From positions 405,762 through 469,761 of the forward strand of contig NZ_LMRA01000034.1 in NCBI RefSeq assembly GCF_001424705.1: 64,000 nt of DNA. Reading direction: 5' to 3'. Within the stretch, counting starts at the first letter, position 1. Every line of letters begins with the position of its first letter. Below are positions 7,112 through 14,430 of the stretch, piece by piece. The DNA comes from Methylobacterium sp. Leaf465. GTDB taxonomy: Bacteria > Pseudomonadota > Alphaproteobacteria > Rhizobiales > Beijerinckiaceae. The notes beneath the pieces are model-generated. The model did not search any database and was not told the origin of the DNA. It saw only the letters and a program-made list of their open reading frames with translations. The position numbers and the translations under genes were made by a program.

Positions 7112-8682
7112 AGCCGCCCCGCGATGGTGTCGCCGACCCGCAGGGCGTTGGCGATGATGGTCAGGGTCGGGTTCACGGCCCCGATCGAGGGGAAGAAGCT
7201 CGCATCGGTGACGTAGAGGTTGTCGATGCCGTGGGCCCGGCAATCGAGGTCGAGCACGGAGGTGGCCGGGTCCGTGCCGAAGCGCAGCGTCCCGGCCTGG
7301 TGCGCGGTGCCGCCGATGGGCGTGTCCTTGCCGAGATAGAGCGAGCGGTCGAACAGGTGCGGGTGCACGTCGAGCTTGCCGCAGAGGTCGCGCAGCTTCT
7401 GCTTCAGGCGGGTATGCCCCTCCATGTTGCTCTCGGTGAGGTCGAGGCGGACCCGGCCGCCCTCGTAGAAGATCCGGTTCTCCGGCCGGGGCAGGTCCTC
7501 CGAGGTCAGCCAGAAGTCGAGGGAATGCTTCGCGATCCAGTCGAAGGGCTTTTCGGGAAACCATTGCAGGAAGCCCGGCAGGCCCTCGCCGTGGATCTGG
7601 GTGCCGTCGGACTTGCCGACCATCTGGATGTGGCCCAGCGGAAAGTCCCAGTCGTCCGAACCGAAGTAGAAGTCGTTGAGCCCGAGGGTCTTCTGGAACT
7701 TCGTCGGGTTCGGGGTGCGCGAGACCGCCAGCACCGTGGCGTTGTTGTGGCGCATGTAGTTGCGCCCGACCTGGCCGGAGCCGTTGGCGAGGCCGTGCGG
7801 GTGCGCCTCGTTGGCCGAGCGCAGCATCAGCAGGGCCGAGGAGAGGGCGCCGCAGGCCACCACCACGATGTCGCCCGAGACCGTCCGGCTCTGCCCGTCG
7901 CGCACGAGCTCGACGCCGGTGATCGCCCGCCCGCTCGGGCTGGTGAGGAGGCGCTCGACATAGGCGCCGGTCCACAGGGTGAGGTTGGGGTGCCGGGCCA
8001 GGGCCGGGTCGACGCAGATGATCTGCGCATCGGCCTTGCCGTTGGTCAGGCAGGGATAGCCGTCGAAGGCGTCGCAGCGGATGCAGGCCGAGTGCGGCAG
8101 GGCCTTCCCGTCGCGCTCGTCGAGGAGCACGCCCACCGGCAGGTGGAAGGGCCGGTGCCCCTCGCGCTTCAAGCCGTCGAACAGCTCCTGGATGCGCGGC
8201 TCGTGGGAGACCGGCGGGTAGGCGTAGGGCTTGTCCGCCGGAGGCTCGGTCGGGTCCTCGCCGCGCAGGCCGTGGACGTGGAAGAGCTCCTCCGCCGCCT
8301 GGTAGTAGGGCGCGAAGGTGTCGTACTTCACCGGCCATTCCGGCGCCTCGCCGTCGGGGTGGCGCACCACGTCGAAGTCGCGGGCGCGCAGGCGCAGCAG
8401 CACCGAGCCGTAGACCTTGCTGTTGCCGCCCACGTAGTAGTGCAGGCCCGGGTGGAAGGTGCGCCCGTCGGCGCCGTACCAGGTCTCGGGCGCCTGGTAG
8501 CGCGCATCCACGAAGACCGCCTGGCTGTCCCAGTTCTCGCGCTCCCGCGGCAGGTAGCCGCCGCGCTCCAGGAGCAGCACCCGCTTGCCGGTCTGGGCGA
8601 GGCGCCAGGCCATGGTGCCGCCGCCCGGCCCCGAGCCCACGATCACCACGTCGTAATGGTCCTGATTCATGGGGGTTTCCAT
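7108..8682 (-). CDS. GMC-type FAD-dependent oxidoreductase
   Basis: The protein has 524 residues. The N-terminus has the FAD-binding dinucleotide fold (YDVVIVGSGPGGGTMAWRLAQTG, then a Glu in LLLERGG). The C-terminus carries the GMC_oxred_C pattern: GGTAHQAGTLRFG with the active-site His, and NLYVTDASFFPSIGAVNPTLTIIANALR. A Cys-bearing stretch (SACIRCDAFDGYPCL) is typical of bacterial members such as glucose/choline-dehydrogenase-like enzymes. It would oxidise an alcohol or sugar hydroxyl. There is no export signal. The start at 8682 is preceded by GAAGGAC at proper spacing; an ATG at 8670 is also possible. It is coupled to the alpha/beta hydrolase and divergent from the DoxX-cupin-lactonase operon. 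Confidence 0.9.
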   Translation of the reverse strand: METPMNQDHYDVVIVGSGPGGGTMAWRLAQTGKRVLLLERGGYLPRERENWDSQAVFVDARYQAPETWYGADGRTFHPGLHYYVGGNSKVYGSVLLRLRARDFDVVRHPDGEAPEWPVKYDTFAPYYQAAEELFHVHGLRGEDPTEPPADKPYAYPPVSHEPRIQELFDGLKREGHRPFHLPVGVLLDERDGKALPHSACIRCDAFDGYPCLTNGKADAQIICVDPALARHPNLTLWTGAYVERLLTSPSGRAITGVELVRDGQSRTVSGDIVVVACGALSSALLMLRSANEAHPHGLANGSGQVGRNYMRHNNATVLAVSRTPNPTKFQKTLGLNDFYFGSDDWDFPLGHIQMVGKSDGTQIHGEGLPGFLQWFPEKPFDWIAKHSLDFWLTSEDLPRPENRIFYEGGRVRLDLTESNMEGHTRLKQKLRDLCGKLDVHPHLFDRSLYLGKDTPIGGTAHQAGTLRFGTDPATSVLDLDCRAHGIDNLYVTDASFFPSIGAVNPTLTIIANALRVGDTIAGRL

Positions 8683-8899
8683 GGGGCGTCCTTCGGGATC
8701 CTGCGCCGCGGGCGGGTCGGTTCGCGGATGCCGGCACCGGAGCCTCGCTTGCGCCACGATCGCGCGCCGCGGTGCAGCATCCGATGCTCCGAACGTTTGA
8801 ACCCCCGCGCGGGTGCCGCGTTCAACCGCCGATGGCATCACGTTCTGCCGAGCCATCCCATCCCGGCGGGTCGCCCACCTCTCAGGTCAGGACCGGATC

Positions 8900-9394
8900 T
8901 TGATCGCACTCAGCATCGGTATCGCCTTCGCGGTCCGGCTCCTCCTGGTCCTGCTGTTCCTGCCCTTCAGTGCGCTGGACAAGATCCTGAATTTTCGGGG
9001 CGCGGTCGGCCAGGCCCGCGAGCGCGTCGCCAGCACCGGGCTCGCCCGCGCCCTCATCCTCGCGGGGCTGTTCGTCGAGGTGGTGATGTCGGCCGGCATC
9101 CTCACCGGCATCGCCGACCGGGCCGCCGCCTTCGTGCTCGCCGGCTATTGCGGCGTCACGGCGCTCCTGTGGAAGCAGTTTTGGCGCCCGGGCGACTTCT
9201 GGGCCGGCGGCGACAGCGAGGGCCGGGGCCTGTTCTGGGACTTCCTCAAGAACGTCGCCCTCGCCGGCGGGTTTCTGCTCATCACCTTCGGCACCGGGGC
9301 CGACACGGTGCGGCTCTTCCTCGCCGACCCGCTGGCCTCGTCGCAGCCCTACCGCACCACCCCCGTTTCCACCCCCGTCAGGACGAGCCCATGA
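8900..9394 (+). CDS. DoxX family membrane protein
   Basis: This protein of about 164 residues has four hydrophobic segments (LSIGIAFAVRLLLVLLFLPF, ALILAGLFVEVVMSAGILTG, AAAFVLAGYCGVTALLW, NVALAGGFLLITFG) and the DoxX pattern PFSALDKILNF and FWRPGDFW. I chose the TTG at 8900 because AGGA lies seven bases before it; no ATG is available, and the frame stays open from a GTG at 8813. It heads an operon: its stop overlaps the cupin start (ATGA). DoxX proteins are linked to quinone or thiol chemistry in the inner membrane; the exact role here is unknown. Confidence 0.78.
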   Translation: MIALSIGIAFAVRLLLVLLFLPFSALDKILNFRGAVGQARERVASTGLARALILAGLFVEVVMSAGILTGIADRAAAFVLAGYCGVTALLWKQFWRPGDFWAGGDSEGRGLFWDFLKNVALAGGFLLITFGTGADTVRLFLADPLASSQPYRTTPVSTPVRTSP

Positions 9395-9849
9395 GCGACG
9401 AGACCGCCCCCGAAAAACCCCGCGTGCCCTACTGGCACCTCTGGACCGACGCCGAGGGCGTCAGCCACCAGACCCGCTGCGCCCTGACCGATTTCGACAT
9501 GAAGTCGATGCAGCCGCCGGCCGATCCGCAATGGCAGGGCACCAAGACCCATGATGGCGCCACCGTGATGGTCACGGTGCAGCCGGTGGGCTGGACCGGC
9601 GCCTGGCACGAGAACCCGAAGCCCCAATGGATCATCCCGCTCTCGGGGCGCTGGTTCGTCGAATCCATGGACGGCACCCGGGTCGAGATGGGGCCCGGCG
9701 AGATCTCCTTCGGGGAGGACCAGAACACGAAGGCGGTGGACGGGCGCCAGGGGCACCTCTCCGGCACGGTCGGGCCTGAACCCGCCGTGCTGATGGTGGT
9801 GCAGTTCGATGCGCCGCCCACCGTCGCCACCCCGTGCCGGTTCCGGTAG
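9391..9849 (+). CDS. Cupin-fold protein
   Basis: A 152-residue protein that reads as a single beta-barrel cupin: GWTGAWHENPKPQWIIPLSGRWFVESMDGTRVEMGPGEISFGEDQNTKAVDGRQGHLSGTVG. His residues in AWHENP and QGHLSG could bind a metal, but the classic cupin HxH...E set is incomplete to the eye. The start overlaps the DoxX stop (ATGA), and the lactonase gene follows after four bases. The likely role is isomerisation, oxygenation or ligand binding in the same pathway; substrate not visible. Confidence 0.8.
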   Translation: MSDETAPEKPRVPYWHLWTDAEGVSHQTRCALTDFDMKSMQPPADPQWQGTKTHDGATVMVTVQPVGWTGAWHENPKPQWIIPLSGRWFVESMDGTRVEMGPGEISFGEDQNTKAVDGRQGHLSGTVGPEPAVLMVVQFDAPPTVATPCRFR

Positions 9850-9853
9850 CCCC

Positions 9854-10774
9854 ATGGCGTCCACGCGCGAAGATCCGGGGTTCGAGGTCGTCGATCCGCG
9901 CTTTGCCGGATACCTGCTGGGCAATGCCGAACTGGAGGAGATCGCCACCGGCTTCCGCTGGATCGAGGGGCCGGTCTGGTTCGGGGATGCCGACTGCCTG
10001 CTGTTCCAGGACCTGCCGCGCGACCGCACCCTGCGCTGGAGCGAGGCGGAGGGGCTCTCGGTCTACCGGGCGCCCTCGCACTTCGCCAACGGCCAGACCC
10101 GCGACCGCCAGGGCCGGCTGATCGCCTGCTCGCACCGGAACCGCTGCCTCACCCGCACCGAATACGACGGCGCCGTCACCACCCTCGCCACCCACCATGC
10201 CGGGCGCCGCCTCAACGCCCCCAACGACGTGGTGGTGGCCTCCGACGGCGGGATCTGGTTCACCGACCCGGTCTACGGCATCGCCACCGACTACGAGGGT
10301 GGGCGCCAGACCTCCGAGCAGCCGCCCGCCCTCTACCGCCTGGACCCGGCTTCCGGCGCGGTCCGCGCCATGGCCACCGATTTCGACGGGCCGAACGGGC
10401 TCGCCTTCTCCCCCGACGAGCGGAGGCTCTACGTCTCCGAGACCGGCGACCAGAGCCGGCCGAACCCGCGCCAGTACATCCGCGTCTTCGACGTCGGCTC
10501 CGACTTCGCGCTGTCGGGGGGCGGGGTCTTCCACACCGTCGCCCCCGGCTACTGCGACGGGATGCGGGTCGACGAGGACGGCAACGTCTGGAGCAGCGCC
10601 GCCGACGGCGTCCACTGCATCGATCCCTCCGGCCACCTGATGGGCAAGATCTTCGTGCCCCACCGGGTCTCGAACCTGACCTTCGGCGGCCGGATGAAGA
10701 ACCGCCTGTTCATCGGCGGCTCGCACACCCTCTACGCGATCTTCCTCAACCGGCGCGGCGCGCAGACCCCATGA
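9854..10774 (+). CDS. SMP-30/gluconolactonase family lactonase
   Basis: This 306-residue six-bladed beta-propeller shows the family metal ligands: FRWIEGPVWFGD (Glu), RRLNAPNDVVVASDGGIWFTDPVYG (Asn and Asp), DFDGPNGLAFSPDERRLYVSET (Asn) and CDGMRVDEDGNVWSSAADGV (Asp). Such enzymes hydrolyse sugar or aromatic lactones with a Ca or Zn ion. The lack of a signal peptide places it in the cytoplasm. It sits between the cupin and the VOC gene; its stop overlaps the VOC start (ATGA). Together with the divergent GMC oxidoreductase it fits an alcohol-to-lactone-to-acid route. Confidence 0.9.
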   Translation: MASTREDPGFEVVDPRFAGYLLGNAELEEIATGFRWIEGPVWFGDADCLLFQDLPRDRTLRWSEAEGLSVYRAPSHFANGQTRDRQGRLIACSHRNRCLTRTEYDGAVTTLATHHAGRRLNAPNDVVVASDGGIWFTDPVYGIATDYEGGRQTSEQPPALYRLDPASGAVRAMATDFDGPNGLAFSPDERRLYVSETGDQSRPNPRQYIRVFDVGSDFALSGGGVFHTVAPGYCDGMRVDEDGNVWSSAADGVHCIDPSGHLMGKIFVPHRVSNLTFGGRMKNRLFIGGSHTLYAIFLNRRGAQTP

Positions 10775-11616
10775 CGGGGGACGTGAAGCCGGATAGCGGG
10801 GCCGGACCGCTGCGCCTGGACCGGATTCGCCTCGTCAGCGCCGATCCTGAAACGCTGGCGCGGTATTTCACGGCGGCGCTCGGGTTTACCCGCGTGACCT
10901 CGACACGACCTCTGGTCGACCGGCGAACCACTTTTGGCGAAACCGTCGTGTCCCTCCGGCTCGGCGCGCAGGCCGTCGACCTCGTCGGGTTCGACCGTCC
11001 GGGGCGGCCCTATCCCGACGCCGTGCCGGGCTGGAGCCCCCTGTTCCAGCACATCGCCATCGTGGTCTCGGACATGGCGGCCGCGGTCTCACGCCTGTCG
11101 GCGACGCCGGGCTGGCGCCCGATCTCCACGGCCGGTCCGGAGCGCCTGCCGGCGGCCTCGGGCGGCGTCACCGCCTTCAAGTTCCGCGACCCCGAGGGGC
11201 ATCCCCTTGAATTCCTTGCGTTTCCCCCCGGGCAGGTACCGGAGGCCTGGCGCAGCGGCGGCCCCGATCCCTGCCTCGGCCTCGACCATTCGGCGATCTC
11301 GGTGACGGATACCGCCGCGAGCCTCGCCTTCTACGCGGGCCTCGGCTTCAGGGCGGCGTCGCGCTCCACCAATGTCGGTCCCGCGCAGGCCCGCCTCGAC
11401 GACGTGCCGGACCCGCACGTCACCGTGACGGGCCTGAGGCCGCCGGGGGCACCGACACCGCACGTCGAACTCCTTGACTATGCAGGGGAATTTTCCCGCG
11501 GCGGTCACGTCTGCGACGACCGCGACATCGCCGCCACCGTCCTGGTCTTCGCCGGCGCCGATGGCGCGCCCCGCCACCTCCGGGACCCGGACGGCCATCG
11601 GCTTCGGCTGACCTGA
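10771..11616 (+). CDS. Two-module VOC (glyoxalase/dioxygenase superfamily) protein
   Basis: The 281 residues form two vicinal-oxygen-chelate modules. Module one runs from LDRIRLVSADPETLARYFTAALGF to FKFRDPEGHPLEFLAF; module two from LDHSAISVTDTAASLAFYAGLGF to HLRDPDGHRLRLT. Metal ligands of the H...E type are visible (QHIAIVV, PLEFLAF; DHSAISV, HVELLDY). It may be a ring-cleaving dioxygenase, a lyase or a binding protein. It is the last gene of the DoxX-cupin-lactonase operon. The substrate is not evident. Confidence 0.83.
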   Translation: MTGDVKPDSGAGPLRLDRIRLVSADPETLARYFTAALGFTRVTSTRPLVDRRTTFGETVVSLRLGAQAVDLVGFDRPGRPYPDAVPGWSPLFQHIAIVVSDMAAAVSRLSATPGWRPISTAGPERLPAASGGVTAFKFRDPEGHPLEFLAFPPGQVPEAWRSGGPDPCLGLDHSAISVTDTAASLAFYAGLGFRAASRSTNVGPAQARLDDVPDPHVTVTGLRPPGAPTPHVELLDYAGEFSRGGHVCDDRDIAATVLVFAGADGAPRHLRDPDGHRLRLT

Positions 11617-11678
11617 GATCCTCGTCCGGAGCGGCCCGCCCGTGGGGCGCAGCGCCGAATGCGCCCGGAACCGGAAAT

Positions 11679-11957
11679 TCACGGCCTGCGGACCCCGTCG
11701 CGCACGCCCTCGCCGGACCGCGTGTCCGCCTGCGTCGCGATCCAGGCCAGCGCTGCAGCCAGATCGCGGAAAGGCGCCGGCCTCGGAGAACCGAGGTTGC
11801 CGAAACCCACCTCCAGGAACCAGTGTCCGGCCTCCGCGCCATGGTCGGCCGAGAGTTGGATCAGGATCGCGACGAGGAGCCCCTCGTCCATGACCAGCCG
11901 GCCTTCCTCGTCGCTGCTCCCTGTCCGGATCCGGACGGACTGGAGGCTCGGCGTCAT
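11679..11957 (-). CDS. Small hypothetical protein coupled to the Crp/Fnr gene
   Basis: A 92-residue protein of no recognised family. It contains VMDEGLLVAILIQLSADHGAEAGHWFLEVGFGNLG and a C-terminal helix PFRDLAAALAWIATQADT; there is no signal or membrane segment. Its ATG overlaps the stop of the Crp/Fnr gene (ATGA), the best reason to believe in it. The translation is acidic and well mixed, unlike an out-of-frame shadow. Function unknown; expression is tied to the regulator. Confidence 0.6.
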   Translation of the reverse strand: MTPSLQSVRIRTGSSDEEGRLVMDEGLLVAILIQLSADHGAEAGHWFLEVGFGNLGSPRPAPFRDLAAALAWIATQADTRSGEGVRDGVRRP

Positions 11958-12697
11958 GGGCCGGGTGGCCGCTTCTGATGCAGGTAGGCCGGGTCGAATT
12001 CCGCGCGGTTCGTCAGTGCGTCCCAGTCGTGGATGACGAGGCGCTGCCCCTGAAGGGTCAGCAGTCCCTGGCCGCGCAGATCCTGTAGGACGCGGTTGAC
12101 GTGGACATTCGAGACGCCGATCGCATCGGCGATGTCACCCTGGGTGAGGGGCATCTCGCAGGCGAAGTCCCGCGCCAGTCCCATGCCGTGCAACTTCAGG
12201 TAGATCTCGCAGAACAGGTGCGTGATCCGGCCGAGCGTCGAGCGGCGTCCGATATTGGTCATCCACTCCCGGAAGATCGCCGCGTCCACGAGGGTATCCC
12301 GCCAGAGGGCGGCCGTGATGCCGGGATGGTTGCGGGTGAGGTCGAGCATCGCCTCGTGCGGGATGAAGGCCAGGGTGCAGGCCGTCAGGGTGCTGAGGCT
12401 ATGATCCATCACCGGCAGGTGCAGGCTCTGCAGGTCGGGGATGTCCCCGGGGATGTGGACCGACAGGATCTGCCGCTTGCCCTCGTCGAGGAGCTTGTAG
12501 CGGAAGGCCCACCCTTCGAGCAGGAGGCAGCATTGCTTGGGATGGTCGCCGTCGCGCACGATGTCCTGATGGGCGCTCAATTGCCGGCGCGTGACCGGCA
12601 GGCGTTCGATCGCCCGACGCTCGAGGTCCGAGACGGTGATGATCGTCTCCAATTTTCGAACGAGCAGGCTGAGATCGGTGCCGGCGGCAAGGCTCAT
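11954..12697 (-). CDS. Crp/Fnr family transcriptional regulator
   Basis: The protein has 247 residues. An N-terminal cyclic-nucleotide-type beta-barrel (residues about 35-130: HQDIVRDGDHPKQCCLLLEGWAFRYKLLDEGKRQILSVHIPGDIPDLQSL) is followed by a long dimer helix and a C-terminal HTH (EMPLTQGDIADAIGVSNVHVNRVLQDLRGQGLL). The N-terminal cysteines needed for an FNR iron-sulfur cluster are absent, so this is a non-FNR member, as is common in Methylobacterium and Rhizobiales. AAAGG lies before the ATG at 12697. The 92-residue protein downstream is coupled to it. Targets unknown. Confidence 0.9.
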   Translation of the reverse strand: MSLAAGTDLSLLVRKLETIITVSDLERRAIERLPVTRRQLSAHQDIVRDGDHPKQCCLLLEGWAFRYKLLDEGKRQILSVHIPGDIPDLQSLHLPVMDHSLSTLTACTLAFIPHEAMLDLTRNHPGITAALWRDTLVDAAIFREWMTNIGRRSTLGRITHLFCEIYLKLHGMGLARDFACEMPLTQGDIADAIGVSNVHVNRVLQDLRGQGLLTLQGQRLVIHDWDALTNRAEFDPAYLHQKRPPGP

Positions 12698-13159
12698 TGC
12701 GCAAGTGCCTTTCTCGGGCAGGTTTGGCGTGGGCAGGAGTGACGCATCGGAACTCCGTAGACCGGCCGGACCGCGCAATCCTCACCTACTAACATGAAGA
12801 CAGGCGGGGAGGTGCCCGCGTTGGCCGGGTCTGCCCGCGGGTATCGACCTCGCCCTCTCGCCAGGGGGTGTTCCCGAATGGGCCTGCTTTAACAAGGCGA
12901 ACGCCGGCGCATTAACAAATATCAGTGACAGGCCTGACTGTGCCGATCAGGCTGAAAGTATCACGCGGATGTGAATGGGCCCTTCGCTGGTGGAAGCGAT
13001 CCCCGATCTTACCGAAGAACGTGGCGGGGGCGTGAGAGACCCGCGCCGCTTCGTTCAAGTTCAGATCGGCCACACCCCCTGGGGGCATGCGACCCTGCCC
13101 CTACGAATCCGTCTGGCTCGCGGATTCTCATGTCGCATGACCGGGTGGGCGGGGATGAG

Positions 13160-13333
13160 ATGCCCGTCACCCACGCAGTCCTGGTCCAGACTCTGGGATC
13201 CCAGCGCCTCGGCGCGACCCTCAGCGTGCAGGCGCTCGAGGCGCTCGCCGCTAGCAGCAACGGACTGCCCGAGGGCGAATATCACCGGCTCATTCCGCAG
13301 GGACCGGACCCGGAGCGCGGCGCCGGGATCTGA
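13160..13333 (+). CDS. Possible small protein (weak call)
   Basis: A 57-residue frame, MPVTHAVLVQTLGSQRLGATL..., ending ...DPERGAGI, preceded by GGGGATGAG. The composition is protein-like, but there is no domain, no partner and no second line of evidence. A start at 13130 would add ten residues. It may be noise in a GC-rich spacer. Confidence 0.25.
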   Translation: MPVTHAVLVQTLGSQRLGATLSVQALEALAASSNGLPEGEYHRLIPQGPDPERGAGI

Positions 13334-13736
13334 GCCGGTGTGTCCCGTCGGATGCGCGCGGCCTGACGCGGGTCTGAAAGGCGGGGCTGGGCGGTTGCAG
13401 CTGTTGAGACTCGAGCCGCCCAGCCCCTATCGGAGCGCGGACCTTGGGAAGGAGGCACTTCGATCGGGGGGGGAATCTGCATTCGGATGGAACGCGATCA
13501 CCCACGATTACGTCGCACCACGTGATGCCCGCGGGGTGCCTTTTAGAAAGTCGGAGCCGACGCAGGCGCGTGCGGCCACATCTTCAGTACGTCGGCATCA
13601 CGGCTACCGGATTCAAGCGCATCGAAGTCCGGGCCTCATGGATGACCCGCCTCTCGCCGAAACGCAGTCGTTATTCTGGATAAAATCCCATGCGAATGGT
13701 TGGGAGGCGGTCCAAATTGAGGCAAGATCTCATGAA

Positions 13737-13758
13737 TATTCAAAGATAAATTTGAATA
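13737..13758. promoter_or_regulatory. Inverted repeat upstream of the Mo-hydroxylase/sox operon
   Basis: Arms TATTCAAA and TTTGAATA are perfectly complementary (8 bp) around a 6-base spacer. The element is AT-rich in a GC-rich window and lies 200 bases before the first gene of the operon. It has the size and symmetry of a dimeric repressor/activator site. The binding protein is unknown; no soxR-like gene lies next to it. Confidence 0.55.
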
Positions 13759-13958
13759 ACGGAAATGCATGAAGATAATCGGTCGCGGGGCGGATTTGGA
13801 AGATCCCATGCCAGGGGCCGACCTGCACATGGTTCGCGACGAGAAATGCCTGTGGACTTGGTCGACCACGGCACCGTACAACCATTCCAAAGAGGGAGCC
13901 GCCGCCGCGGACATCCGGCGGAGCACGACTCACGACTGGGCAACACGGCAGGAAACGC

Positions 13959-14420
13959 ATGATCCGTTTGAATTTGAACGGCGCCATCCGCGAGGTCGAG
14001 GCCGAACCCGACACGCCGCTCCTCTGGGTCATCCGCGAGCAGGCCGGCCTCACTGGCACCAAGTACGGCTGCGGCATCGCTCAGTGCGGCGCCTGCACGG
14101 TGCATATCGACGGCACGGCGGTGCGCTCCTGTTCGATGCCGGTCTCCAGCGTCACCCCTGACCAGAAGATCGTGACGATCGAGGGCCTGTCGAAGGATCG
14201 CTCGCACCCGGTGCAGAAGGCCTGGGCCGAACTCGACGTGCCGCAATGCGGCTTCTGCCAGTCTGGAATGATCATGGCGTCGGCGGCGCTGCTGGCGCAG
14301 AACCCGCACCCGAGCGAGGCGCAGATCCGCTCCGAGATCACCAACATCTGCCGCTGCGGCACCTACAACCGCGTCCTGGCCGGCATCAAGCTCGCCGCCG
14401 ATGGCGGCCAGGCCGGTTGA
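13959..14420 (+). CDS. iorA: (2Fe-2S)-binding subunit of an IorA-type molybdenum hydroxylase
   Basis: This 153-residue subunit carries both 2Fe-2S clusters of the xanthine oxidase family: plant-type CGIAQCGACTVHIDG...RSC (residues about 39-60) and the C-terminal CGFCQSGMIM...CRCGTY pattern (about 98-135). It passes electrons from the molybdenum site of the next gene's product outward. There is no signal peptide, so it would be exported folded with its Tat-signal partner. The next gene follows after 10 bases. It is the first gene of an eight-gene coupled operon. Confidence 0.92.
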   Translation: MIRLNLNGAIREVEAEPDTPLLWVIREQAGLTGTKYGCGIAQCGACTVHIDGTAVRSCSMPVSSVTPDQKIVTIEGLSKDRSHPVQKAWAELDVPQCGFCQSGMIMASAALLAQNPHPSEAQIRSEITNICRCGTYNRVLAGIKLAADGGQAG

Positions 14421-14430
14421 GGAGACAGCC

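Larger units (their letters stand above)
12698..13958. other. Long intergenic region upstream of the Mo-hydroxylase/sox operon
   Basis: About 1.26 kb with, at most, one weak small ORF (13160-13333). GC falls between about 13680 and 13780. A long inverted repeat at 13737-13758 is the only clear element. No RNA gene or mobile element was recognised. Confidence 0.5.

Noticed and set aside
6152..8737. A single 861-residue frame that looks like a fusion ending in the alpha/beta hydrolase
   Set aside because: Its first two thirds are out of frame with the GMC oxidoreductase; only the last part from GTG 7111 is coding.
7231..9849. An 872-residue plus-strand frame ending in the cupin
   Set aside because: Only the part from ATG 9391 has protein-like text; the rest is antisense to the GMC gene.
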